Counted from the stretch's first letter, positions 1 to 7,297 are shown. The stretch: DNA of 15,761 nucleotides from an uncultured Ignavibacteria bacterium (GCA_937924675.1 CALEVL010000292.1:1-15761), one strand, 5' to 3'. A program made the numbers and translations. The notes: generated by a model not told the origin, from the letters alone.

Positions 1-231
1 CAAGGACGGGCCCGCCTGCGTAAAGTGTTGAAGTTCAGTATTCTTCGGGCAGGCTTACGCCAAAGCTCACAATTTTTTTACGGCAATTAGGATGAGGCCT
101 GTCCGCCGTCATTCGCTTCAAGTGAGTAGTAATTCGACAGGCGGGCGGGTTGTTCCTGCGACATTCTATAAAGCATATATTTTTGAACTTCATTCACCAC
201 AATTTTAAATTTCAAGAAACGTTTTGGTCAG
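1..231 (+). repeat. Right-hand part of a MITE-like repeat (copy 1), cut by the window edge
   Basis: This stretch matches the right half of the complete element at 6737-7226. Shared blocks, in the same order, include GGGCAGGCT, ACGCC, GCTCACA, a T-run followed by ACGGCAATTA, GGCCTGTC and GGCGGGTTGTT. It ends with ACGTTTTGGTCAG at 219-231, one mismatch from the right terminal repeat of the complete copy. The left half would lie before the window. Small indels and a stop codon break the reading frame that is open in the other copy, so the repeat is not protein-coding. Confidence 0.75.
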
Positions 232-250
232 CACTGGAATTAAATCACAT

Positions 251-420
251 CTGTCGAAAACGTTATGTATTTCGAAAATTGATTAGAGATCAAGCTGGAA
301 AGTTAGAAAAAATTCGGTTCGGAAAGACAACCCGCCAGCCAAGTCAACTAAAAATTCAACTCATAGAACAGCCGGCGGACAGACATCATCCAAATTACTT
401 AAAAAATTGCTGCGCGGCAG
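251..420 (-). repeat. Degenerate, inverted right-end fragment of the same repeat (copy 1b)
   Basis: Read on the plus strand this begins CTGTCGAAAACGTT, the reverse complement of the element's right terminal repeat with one mismatch. It continues with blocks matching the reverse complement of the right half: ATTTCGAAAATT, TTCGGAAAGACAACCCGCC, CGGCGGACAG, ATCATCC, AAATTACTT and AAAAAATTG. Similarity fades near 415-420. It therefore faces copy 1 tail to tail, with about 19 bp between the two right ends. The boundary at 420 is approximate. No protein-coding gene is supported in 1-469. Confidence 0.6.
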
Positions 421-436
421 AATGGTTTTACATTTC
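407..436 (+). promoter_or_regulatory. Candidate promoter for the MFS gene, partly inside repeat remnant
   Basis: TTG at 407-409, a 19-nt spacer and TACATTTC at 429-436 fit the Bacteroidota housekeeping pattern TTG-N19-TAnnTTTG (seven of eight in the -7 box). It would put the transcript start about 25-30 nt before the ATG at 470. The -33 element lies in the degenerate repeat copy. This is pattern matching only. Confidence 0.35.
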
Positions 437-469
437 TTAAGAGAACTGTCATGCTTAACTTGAATTAAT

Positions 470-1741
470 ATGGCATTAGAAAGCTGGAGAAAGAACCTGT
501 ACAGTGTTTGGATAGCACAGTTCATTGCAATGGTTGGAATGAGCATGGTCATTCCATTTCTTCCGTTTTATATTCGAGAACTTGGAGTAGTAGATCAACA
601 GGAACTTGAGCGATGGAGCGGGATCGTTTTCAGCGGACCGTTTATTTTATCGTTCCTTCTGACTCCGCTCTGGGGAGCACTTGGAGACAGGTTCGGCAAG
701 AAATCTATGGTTCTCAGAGCAATATTCGGATTAGCACTTTCGCAATTCCTGATTGGATTCTCTGCAAATGTCGAACAACTCTTCATCTTCAGAATGGTTC
801 AGGGTGCGATAAGCGGATTTATTGCATCATCTCTTGGACTTGTTTCTGCCGGTACACCCAAAGAAAAATCAGGTTATGCGATCGGGATACTTCAGACATC
901 TATTTCATCCGGAACTGTAATAGGCCCGTTCATTGGCGGAGTTTTTTCAGATATGACATCATACAGGACAGTGTTCTTTATCACTTCAGCAATGTGTGTT
1001 GTAAGCGGAATTCTTGTGCTTCTTATAGTTAAAGAGCCGCCTAGATCCTGCGGATTGAAGCTTTTCTCGGTGACTGACAATTTCAGATATATATTAAGTT
1101 CCAAGGGAATCCTAACCGCAATGATATCCATAACATTCTTACAGATCTCCATAACTGTTGCACAGCCGGTGTTTGCTTTGTTTGTAGAGTCGATCACAAA
1201 AAACACAGAATACATATCTACACTTACCGGAGCTATTTTCGGTACGCTTGGAATTTTCAGCGTGATATCGTCACCCTGGTGGGGCAGAAGAAATGACAGC
1301 AAGAGTTTCAAGAAGAATATAATAATTGCCGTTTCAGGCGCAGGAGTGTTTTACATACTTCATACCTTCATATCGAATCCATATTTGTTGTTTCCCGTAA
1401 GGGCAGGACTTGGATTTTTCATTGGAGGAATAGTTCCTGTTGTGTATGCTTACATTAACAAGAACATCTCAGATGATCGCAAGAGCGGGATAATGGGATT
1501 TGCTTCAAGCTTTACTCTTCTTGGAAACCTTATAGGACCGCTGCTTTGCACGCTGCTTCTTTATGGAATTTCTATGAAGTATATTTTCCTGATTGCAGGG
1601 ACAATGATGTTTTTAAATGCTTTTCTTATCTACTATTTTGTAAAAGAACCTGCACGCAATACAGAAATGATTCTCAATGGAGGATCCGTTGATCCCGCCA
1701 TTAGAAACAGACAAACTGAGTTAATTGAAAAAAATGAATAA
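470..1741 (+). CDS. MFS exporter, DHA1 family, MdtG-like
   Basis: This is a 423-residue inner-membrane transporter of the major facilitator superfamily, probably a proton-coupled drug or metabolite exporter. About 12 hydrophobic segments are visible. Motif A after TM2 reads GALGDRFGKK (residues 69-78) and the antiporter motif C in TM5 reads GTVIGPFIGG (148-157). The N-terminal half resembles E. coli MdtG: WRKNL near the start, a segment like MVIPFLPFYI, WSGIVFS (49-55) and KSGYAIG (133-139). The substrate cannot be read from sequence. The ATG at 470 has no good Shine-Dalgarno, as is common in Bacteroidota. The stop overlaps the start of the next gene, so the two are probably translationally coupled. 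The family is clear; MdtG orthology is not proven. Confidence 0.93.
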   Translation: MALESWRKNLYSVWIAQFIAMVGMSMVIPFLPFYIRELGVVDQQELERWSGIVFSGPFILSFLLTPLWGALGDRFGKKSMVLRAIFGLALSQFLIGFSANVEQLFIFRMVQGAISGFIASSLGLVSAGTPKEKSGYAIGILQTSISSGTVIGPFIGGVFSDMTSYRTVFFITSAMCVVSGILVLLIVKEPPRSCGLKLFSVTDNFRYILSSKGILTAMISITFLQISITVAQPVFALFVESITKNTEYISTLTGAIFGTLGIFSVISSPWWGRRNDSKSFKKNIIIAVSGAGVFYILHTFISNPYLLFPVRAGLGFFIGGIVPVVYAYINKNISDDRKSGIMGFASSFTLLGNLIGPLLCTLLLYGISMKYIFLIAGTMMFLNAFLIYYFVKEPARNTEMILNGGSVDPAIRNRQTELIEKNE

Positions 1742-2054
1742 ACCGAAAAAAATAAAGCGAGGCGATACAGATACACTTGTGATAGAATGGGAAGACGGAA
1801 AGTCTTCGGAGATTTCTTACACCGATCTTAGGGATAAATGTCCCTGTGTAAGTTGTCAGGGAGAAACTGTTTTATTCAGTTCATATATTCCGATAAAGAA
1901 CCCGTTCAAGCCGGCAGGTTTCTATGAAATTGAAAAGATTGAACCGGTAGGAAATTATGCCGTGAATATAGTTTGGAAAGACAAACATAATACGGGGATT
2001 TATTCCTGGGAGTATCTCAGTGAGATTACCGGGGTTGATAAGAAAGAAGCTTAG
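1734..2054 (+). CDS. DUF971 (GBBH-like N-terminal domain) protein
   Basis: A 106-residue single-domain protein of the DUF971 / gamma-butyrobetaine-hydroxylase-like N-terminal family (PF06155). The signature LRDKCPCVSCQGE (residues 32-44) and a later HNTGIYSWEYL (85-95) are typical. C36, C38, C41 and H85 match the Cx1Cx2C...His arrangement that binds zinc in the N-terminal domain of human BBOX1, so a structural zinc is likely. The role of stand-alone bacterial members is unsettled. I chose ATG 1734 over the in-frame TTG at 1725, because ATG is the better codon and its ATGAATAA overlap with the MFS stop suggests coupling. The gene ends 1 bp before the stop of the opposing rng gene. Confidence 0.9.
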   Translation: MNKPKKIKRGDTDTLVIEWEDGKSSEISYTDLRDKCPCVSCQGETVLFSSYIPIKNPFKPAGFYEIEKIEPVGNYAVNIVWKDKHNTGIYSWEYLSEITGVDKKEA

Positions 2055-2055
2055 A

Positions 2056-3630
2056 TTACTTGTCGAACTCGGCCGTAATATCTTTTTCTTCTTTGGCTGA
2101 AAAGAACCGGAAATCGTCGAGCCCCAGAGTATCATCTTCGATGATCTTGATACGCAGTTTATTCTTCCATTGGATTTTATTCAGCCTGCTCCATATTCCG
2201 TTAGTAAGATAATAGCCGACAAAAGGATTCACGGCAAGTCTCACGCTCAATGCATTATTGCCTCCCTTATATCTTCTTATCCACCTCTCCATCCTGTTCA
2301 TGAATGTAGATTTCGACTGAACTCTTCCGGTGCCTTTGCAAACAGGACAAATATCTGAAACACTTTGCAGTATGTTCTGCCTGATTCTCTGCCGTGTGAT
2401 CTCTACAAGTCCGAAATCGCTGACAGGAAGTATAGTTACCTTTGCCCGGTCATTCCTGAATTCCTTCTTGATCTCTTCATAAAGTCTGCGCCTGTTCTTA
2501 TCATCATACAGATCAATGAAATCAATAACAATGATTCCGCCAATATCACGAAGCCGGATCTGCCTTACAATTTCTTTTGCTGATTCAAGATTTGTATTAA
2601 GCGAATTGATCTCCTGTTCACGGTGGCGTGCATACTTTCCGCTGTTAACATCAACAACTGTCATTGCTTCGGTCGGTTCAATGATTATGTAACCGCCGTT
2701 TTTCAGCCATACCTTACGCTGAAGTGATTCATGAAGCTGTTCTTCTATCTTGTAAACATCAAAGAGCGGTTGCACTTTGTCGAATAGCTGGATCTTATCG
2801 GAGAATTCCGGCGAAGTCTCATCCAGATAAAGCTTTATGTCCTTATATATTTTTTTTGAATCAACTATAGCCATATCGATGTCATCTTTGAACAGATCTC
2901 TGATAACTGAGGATGTTGTTGAAAGATCTTTGTGCAATAATGACGGTGCCTTTGCTGTCTTGAGAGATGCCTGAATATCATTCCATGTCTTGATCAATGA
3001 ATTAAGATCATCAAGAATGAGACTTTCTTCCTGCCCTGCTGCAACTGTCCGGATTATTACTCCGAATCCCTTCGGAAGAGTTGTCTTAACAATGCTTCGA
3101 AGACGGCGCTTCTCTTTGTAATTATAAATCTTCTTGGACAAGCCGATCTTCCTGTCGAATGGAATCAATACAAGATATCTGCCTGGAATTGAAACTTTGG
3201 AGGTAACACGAAAACCTTTCTTGCCGACCGGTTCTTTGGTGATCTGAACGACTATATCCTGTCCGCGTTCAAGGTTGGGATTTTTTGAACTGTTGTCTCT
3301 GCTGTTTCCGTTCTTCTTTGGTGTTTCTTCTTCCTCATCTTCGTCTTCATCATCTTCTTCGATATCAGAATCTTCGCCTATGATGGAAGCATATTCATCC
3401 AGATAATTTCCAATGTCTGAGAAATGAAGGAATGCATCCTGTTCAAAGCCAAGATCTATAAAAGCTGCACGTATGCCGGGTATAACCTTTCCTACTTTGC
3501 CAAGATAAATATCTCCTACGTTTCTTTCTTTGTCAGGCGTATCAAGAAAAAATTCAGCAAGTCTACCATCTTCGGTAATTGCTATTCTGATTTCTTTACC
3601 TATTGAGTTGATCAGTATAACTTTCTTCAT
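2056..3630 (-). CDS. rng: Ribonuclease G/E family endoribonuclease with acidic insertion
   Basis: A 524-residue endoribonuclease of the RNase E/G family, acting in rRNA maturation and mRNA decay. An N-terminal S1 RNA-binding region (about 35-145) contains GDIYLGKV and FLHFSDI. The catalytic DNase-I-like region has both metal-binding aspartates: D327 in VVDVNSGK and D370 in IVIDFIDL. The Zn-link cysteines are C428 and C431 (CPVCKGTG). The spacings D327-D370 (43) and D370-C428 (58) equal those of E. coli RNase E (D303, D346, C404). The length suits RNase G, since there is no long disordered RNase E tail. The S1 domain carries an unusual loop at about 84-120, very rich in Asp/Glu and then polar. 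It lies 28 bp downstream of rho and is probably co-transcribed with it. Confidence 0.96.
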   Translation of the reverse strand: MKKVILINSIGKEIRIAITEDGRLAEFFLDTPDKERNVGDIYLGKVGKVIPGIRAAFIDLGFEQDAFLHFSDIGNYLDEYASIIGEDSDIEEDDEDEDEEEETPKKNGNSRDNSSKNPNLERGQDIVVQITKEPVGKKGFRVTSKVSIPGRYLVLIPFDRKIGLSKKIYNYKEKRRLRSIVKTTLPKGFGVIIRTVAAGQEESLILDDLNSLIKTWNDIQASLKTAKAPSLLHKDLSTTSSVIRDLFKDDIDMAIVDSKKIYKDIKLYLDETSPEFSDKIQLFDKVQPLFDVYKIEEQLHESLQRKVWLKNGGYIIIEPTEAMTVVDVNSGKYARHREQEINSLNTNLESAKEIVRQIRLRDIGGIIVIDFIDLYDDKNRRRLYEEIKKEFRNDRAKVTILPVSDFGLVEITRQRIRQNILQSVSDICPVCKGTGRVQSKSTFMNRMERWIRRYKGGNNALSVRLAVNPFVGYYLTNGIWSRLNKIQWKNKLRIKIIEDDTLGLDDFRFFSAKEEKDITAEFDK

Positions 3631-3658
3631 AAAGCACTGTAAGTGGACATCGATTCGG

Positions 3659-4951
3659 TTACGAGTTCATAGATGCCAGAAATTCTTTGTTTGATTTTGT
3701 ACCTTTCATTTTGTCTAACAAAAACTCCATTGCTTCTATAGGATTGTAATCAGACAAAAGTTTTCTGAGAAGCCATACTCTTGTGATCACATCGCTCGGA
3801 AGAAGGAGCTCTTCTTTTCTTGTACCAGATTTGTTCAGATCGATTGCCGGAAATACTCTTCTGTCGGACAATCTTCTGTCAAGAACAATTTCCATGTTTC
3901 CTGTTCCCTTAAACTCTTCAAAAATAACTTCATCCATTCTGCTGCCCGTCTCAATCAGTGCAGTCGCAATAATAGTAAGACTGCCTCCTTCATCAATATT
4001 CCGAGCTGCACCGAAAAATCTTTTCGGCTTGTGAAGCGCGTTGGCATCTACACCGCCGGAAAGTATTTTTCCGCTGTGAGGAATAACGGTATTGTGAGCT
4101 CTTGCAAGACGTGTTATGCTGTCGAGAAGTATTACAACATCTTTTCTTGCTTCAATCAGTCTCTTGGCTTTCTGAAGAACGATCTCCGAAACCTGAACGT
4201 GTCTTTCAGGCGGTTCATCAAATGTCGAACTGATTACTTCAGCATTTACATGCCTTTCCATGTCAGTTACTTCCTCAGGTCTTTCGTCTATCAGAAGTAC
4301 GATAAGATGTATCTCAGGATGATTCCTTGTAATGCTGTTTGCAAGTGTCTGCAAAAGTATAGTCTTACCACTTTTTGGCGGAGATACTATCAATCCTCTT
4401 TGTCCTTTACCTATTGGCGTGAAAAGATCCATGATTCTCATTGAGTATTCACCCGGACTGAGTTCGAGATTTATTTTCTCCTCAGGATATAGCGGAGTGA
4501 GATTATCGAACAAGATCCTGTCCCTGACCACATCAGGACTTTCATAGTTTACAGCTTCAACTTTAAGCAGTGCAAAGAACCGTTCGCCTTCCTTTGGAGG
4601 TCTTACCTGTCCGCTAACTGTATCGCCGGTTCTCAAGAGAAATTTCTTTATCTGAGATGGAGATACATAAATATCATCGGGTGAAGGTAAATAATTATAA
4701 TCTGCTGACCTCAAGAAGCCGTAACCGTCCGGCAACACTTCAAGAACACCGATTGCAAACGCGAATCCGTCCTTCTTGGTCTGAGCTTCGATTATCTTAA
4801 ATATCAGCTCCTGTTTCTTAAGATCTGTGTATCCGGAAACTTCGAGATTTTTCGCAATCTGAATAAGTTCTGATACTTTCTTAGATTTCAGGTCGGAAAC
4901 GTTTTTTGCTTCCTTGAATGTGTCCTGCTTAGCAGTGATTTTTGTGTCCAT
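3659..4951 (-). CDS. rho: Transcription termination factor Rho
   Basis: A 430-residue hexameric RNA helicase that terminates transcription. Parts in order are an N-terminal helical Rho_N-like region (about 15-58), a cold-shock RNA-binding domain (about 63-135, with DGYGFLR) and the RecA-type ATPase. Visible motifs are Walker A SPPKSGKT (190-197), LLIDERPEEVTDM (219-231) with the presumed catalytic glutamate E223, Walker B ending at D277 (VVILLDS), and GTGNMEIVLDRR (349-360). It is slightly longer than E. coli Rho (419) and has no large insertion domain. The ATG at 4951 is preceded on the minus strand by an AAGGA-like sequence about 8 nt away, a plausible ribosome site. It heads a rho-rng pair. 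Confidence 0.98.
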   Translation of the reverse strand: MDTKITAKQDTFKEAKNVSDLKSKKVSELIQIAKNLEVSGYTDLKKQELIFKIIEAQTKKDGFAFAIGVLEVLPDGYGFLRSADYNYLPSPDDIYVSPSQIKKFLLRTGDTVSGQVRPPKEGERFFALLKVEAVNYESPDVVRDRILFDNLTPLYPEEKINLELSPGEYSMRIMDLFTPIGKGQRGLIVSPPKSGKTILLQTLANSITRNHPEIHLIVLLIDERPEEVTDMERHVNAEVISSTFDEPPERHVQVSEIVLQKAKRLIEARKDVVILLDSITRLARAHNTVIPHSGKILSGGVDANALHKPKRFFGAARNIDEGGSLTIIATALIETGSRMDEVIFEEFKGTGNMEIVLDRRLSDRRVFPAIDLNKSGTRKEELLLPSDVITRVWLLRKLLSDYNPIEAMEFLLDKMKGTKSNKEFLASMNS

Positions 4952-5192
4952 AGTGTGTCCTTATATAAGAGGTAAAAAGAGGGGGAAAATTATTTCAAAA
5001 AAAGAAATTAAAAAATGCGTAGTAATGAAAATGATTTCAAAAAAAATCCTTAAGAAGTAATAAGGCGTGTTGTTTCTTGCATGCAAAAGTATTAGTAATA
5101 ACTAAAACTATCAAGATATAAAACAAATATTTCTTGTTTCTCACTTTTAGTCACAAAACGTGTATCATCAAATCATTTCTTCTTCGAAAGAA
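4952..5192 (-). promoter_or_regulatory. AT-rich upstream/leader region of rho
   Basis: This 241-bp gap should hold the rho promoter and the 3' end of the preceding transcript. It contains a perfect 10-bp palindrome, TTGCATGCAA (5077-5086), and two copies of ATTTCAAAAAAA (4992-5003 and 5034-5045) 42 bp apart, which read TTTTTTTGAAAT on the rho coding strand. No convincing -33/-7 pair was found. Rho genes in other bacteria are autoregulated through their leaders, so the motifs are worth noting, but no function is shown here. Confidence 0.35.
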
Positions 5193-6644
5193 TCATTTGC
5201 GTGCTACCTCATTATATTTTTCAAGAAGCCATTCATGAGAGATTATGTTGTGATTTGATTTCAGTTCGTTCCTTATCTTATAGGCATTGCCCTTATCCTT
5301 TTGCCCAACCTGAATAAGATGTTTGACACACTTTAGGAAGTCAACGTATCGCTTAAAGTGAATTGAAAGTAAATTCTTGCGCCTGTTCAGATAATGTCTC
5401 GTTGAATCAAGAAGCGGCATGAGAGCAATCATATCATTTGTTTCATAGAAGATCTTGATCAGAATTTCCTTGCATTTGAGATAGTAGTAAGAATTTATGT
5501 AGTTAACCTTTTCAATGTATCCAACTGCATCTTTATAATTTTTCTTACTGAATTCTGTTAGTCCTCGGGAAAGGTTTTCAGTATCCTGCCTCGTGTCCGC
5601 ATTCAACCTGCCGGAATACTTCCTGTGAAATCTTTCAGCCCATGCCGTTTTCCCAACCCTCAGGCTTATTATTATTATGCTGATAAAATCAAGATCCTGA
5701 AATGTCTTTAGTCTCCCATAGTATCCGTTTTTCTCAAACGACTGATAGATCCTGAAAACATAGTTCAGAAAAATGCTGTCTCCAAGCGCTGCCCTGTTTG
5801 ATCCGTAATTTATCAGTGGATAATATACAAGCTCAAGACCTTCCTGTGTGAATTTTCTGTGATTTGATGATACATATTCAAATAACTCATGAAAATATTT
5901 TTCATTATCTCCAGAACTCATCATCTTATAAATCAGATACTCGGAGAAGATCGCTGTTTCATTTTTCCTGAAATGCTCCCGGTCATCTTCAATATAATGA
6001 ACAGCCTCTTCCAGAAGATTCAGCTCTGTCTTCTCCTTGCCTAAGACATGATACTTTCTGCTGAGATATGAGTTGATCAACTCCAGTTTTGAAATGGCAA
6101 ACTGTTTGTCAACATAATCTGATAAATGGAAGTACTCATTGCTGAGATCTTTCTCAAAATCAACCCCCTTTCTTTCGATAATGGTCTTATGAAACAGGAT
6201 TCTTCCAGCAAAGTATTCGTTGTTATGATATGACTGCCTCTTGTAATTGCTTTCAATCCGCTTGGCAAGTGAGTCAAAATTCTTTTGTGCGCCGGTTCGG
6301 CTAAGAGACCTAAGGAGAAGATTCGGATGCAAATCTGATGCTTTCTCAAATTCTCTCTGAGTTACATATTCTTCGAAAAGCTTTTTCGCATTTGTGCAAA
6401 GTGAACTAAACTTTTTTTCATTGATTGCCTCACCTCTGAAGATCGAACTTCTGATCGACTTCTCTGAAATGTTAGCTATCATTCCGTCTGCAGAACATCT
6501 CACAAGATAAAGACAAAACTTTGCAGTCCTTTGGCTCTTGTTAAAATATGGTGACAGCAAATATTCCTCAAATCGCTTGCGCTCTTCTTTGTCTGAACTG
6601 TTGCTTATGATTTCCGAGAGTTCCTTAAGCTTAGGATTTATCAT
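5193..6644 (-). CDS. Hypothetical all-helical protein (SPYFN-type N-terminus)
   Basis: A 483-residue protein that I cannot assign to a named family. It has no signal peptide or membrane segment and is probably cytoplasmic. It is rich in Lys, Glu, Tyr, Phe and Leu and appears almost wholly alpha-helical. Its spaced helix pairs suggest a TPR-like solenoid, for example around 160-260 and 350-460, without clear consensus TPRs. The N-terminus carries RKRFEEYLLSPYFNKSQR (residues 23-40). From memory, proteins with a similar F-x-x-[YF]-L-x-SPYFN start are common among uncharacterised Bacteroidota proteins. ATG 6644 is the natural start. It is transcribed alone, away from the repeat element, and its stop lies 241 bp before rho. 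Confidence 0.85.
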   Translation of the reverse strand: MINPKLKELSEIISNSSDKEERKRFEEYLLSPYFNKSQRTAKFCLYLVRCSADGMIANISEKSIRSSIFRGEAINEKKFSSLCTNAKKLFEEYVTQREFEKASDLHPNLLLRSLSRTGAQKNFDSLAKRIESNYKRQSYHNNEYFAGRILFHKTIIERKGVDFEKDLSNEYFHLSDYVDKQFAISKLELINSYLSRKYHVLGKEKTELNLLEEAVHYIEDDREHFRKNETAIFSEYLIYKMMSSGDNEKYFHELFEYVSSNHRKFTQEGLELVYYPLINYGSNRAALGDSIFLNYVFRIYQSFEKNGYYGRLKTFQDLDFISIIIISLRVGKTAWAERFHRKYSGRLNADTRQDTENLSRGLTEFSKKNYKDAVGYIEKVNYINSYYYLKCKEILIKIFYETNDMIALMPLLDSTRHYLNRRKNLLSIHFKRYVDFLKCVKHLIQVGQKDKGNAYKIRNELKSNHNIISHEWLLEKYNEVARK

Positions 6645-6802
6645 ATGAGTTAATGCAATTCATAATTCTTAAACTTAGTTGATAAGCGTTTCAATTTATA
6701 TGAAATTCAAAGTACAGATACCCATCTGAGCCACATCTGTCCAAAACGTATTAATTTTTTGGTGAGTAGAATTTAATAAATTACGATGTCAAAGGTTTTT
6801 CC

Positions 6803-6852
6803 GCTTTCTTTTGAACCCCCGATAGAATCATTCGGGGGCAGGCTAAGAAAGC
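6803..6852 (+). repeat. Element hairpin with a palindrome inserted in its loop
   Basis: The left arm GCTTTCTTTTG (6803-6813) and the shortened right arm AAGAAAGC (6845-6852) correspond to the intact 11-bp hairpin of copy 3 (15712-15739). Between them lies extra sequence with its own hairpin: CCCCCGA at 6816-6822 and TCGGGGG at 6832-6838, around a 9-nt loop. Copy 3 has only a 6-nt loop here, so the extra bases look like an insertion into copy 2. Confidence 0.7.
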
Positions 6853-6864
6853 TTGGCAAAGAAA

Positions 6865-6888
6865 CCCTTCGGCAGGCTCAGGGCAGCG
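6865..6888 (+). repeat. Nested 24-bp insertion carrying a CCCTTCGGCAGGCTCAGGG motif
   Basis: Copy 3 reads AAAGAAA directly followed by AGTCGCCCG. Copy 2 has about 24 extra bases at the same place, beginning CCCTTCGGCAGGCTCAGGG (6865-6883) with CCC/GGG-type outer arms. The motif resembles the short CCTTCGACAAGCTCAGG-type dispersed repeats that I recall from many FCB-group genomes. Confidence 0.5.
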
Positions 6889-7185
6889 AGTCGCCCGTTG
6901 CCGTATAATTGCCTAAAAATTGTTCGCAATGGCTGCAAGAATTAAACTCCTCGCCCGACAGAAGAACACTGCCGGGCTTCGTCAAACAGAAATTCTTGCC
7001 CGTCTGCCTCACACTCTCTTCAACTTGAATAATCGATGCCGGGCAGGCTACGCCATTGCTCACATTTTTTTTAACGGCAATTATACGAAGGCCTGTCTGC
7101 CATCATACATTTTCAAATCAGGAGGCAGTATGACAGGCAGGCGGGTTGTTTTTCCGAATTGAATTTTTTCAAACATTACTGCTCG

Positions 7186-7207
7186 ATTTCGAAATAATTT
7201 TCGAAAT
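7186..7207 (+). repeat. 22-bp palindrome inside the right end of the element
   Basis: ATTTCGAAA (7186-7194) and TTTCGAAAT (7199-7207) are perfect 9-bp inverted arms around TAAT, and each arm contains the self-palindrome TTTCGAAA. It lies 7 bp inside the right terminal repeat. Inverted copy 1b keeps only one arm (ATTTCGAAAATT). Confidence 0.7.
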
Positions 7208-7238
7208 GCAAAAACGTTTTGGACAGCAATGATTAATG

Positions 7239-7266
7239 TTGATTAATTTCAAAAGCTTTAAATTGA
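7239..7266 (+). promoter_or_regulatory. Candidate promoter for the glycosyltransferase-mltG operon
   Basis: TTG at 7239-7241, a 17-nt spacer and TAAATTGA at 7259-7266 resemble the Bacteroidota TTG-N-TAnnTTTG promoter. The site is just outside the right end of the repeat element and about 30 nt before the ATG at 7298. Pattern match only. Confidence 0.3.
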
Positions 7267-7297
7267 AATTACCTGCTCAAATAAGTATTTTGAACGC

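Larger units (their letters stand above)
6737..7226 (+). mobile_element. Complete 490-bp MITE-like element with 13-bp terminal inverted repeats (copy 2)
   Basis: The left end is CTGTCCAAAACGT (6737-6749) and the right end ACGTTTTGGACAG (7214-7226), a perfect 13-bp terminal inverted repeat. The first 80 bp match the third copy (15646-15725) with 5 mismatches, and the right half matches copy 1 (1-231) and inverted copy 1b (251-420). It encodes no transposase. An 80-residue reading frame inside (6920-7162) is broken in copy 1, so the element looks non-coding and would have to be mobilised in trans. No clear target-site duplication is visible. It fills most of the 653-bp gap at 6645-7297. It may equally be an intergenic repeat with structural or regulatory roles. 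Confidence 0.75.

Noticed and set aside
150..440. A 96-residue open frame before the MFS gene
   Set aside because: It crosses the junction between two oppositely oriented repeat fragments and has no counterpart in the other copies, so it is fortuitous.
5112..5138. Imperfect inverted repeat (CAAGATAT ... ATATTTCTTG) downstream of the hypothetical gene, as a terminator
   Set aside because: The stem is short, AT-rich and mismatched, and no proper T-run follows on the relevant strand.
5165..5192. TTCTTTCGAAGAA-like small hairpin just after the hypothetical gene stop
   Set aside because: Only about 5 bp of stem and no T-tract; not distinguishable from chance.
6920..7162. An 80-residue open frame inside the complete repeat element
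   Set aside because: The matching part of copy 1 has single-base indels and an in-frame stop, so the frame is not conserved. Composition is that of repeat DNA read through, with no domain recognised.
6737..7226. Target-site duplication around the complete element
   Set aside because: The flanks CCACAT on the left and CAATGA on the right show no convincing direct repeat, so none is claimed.
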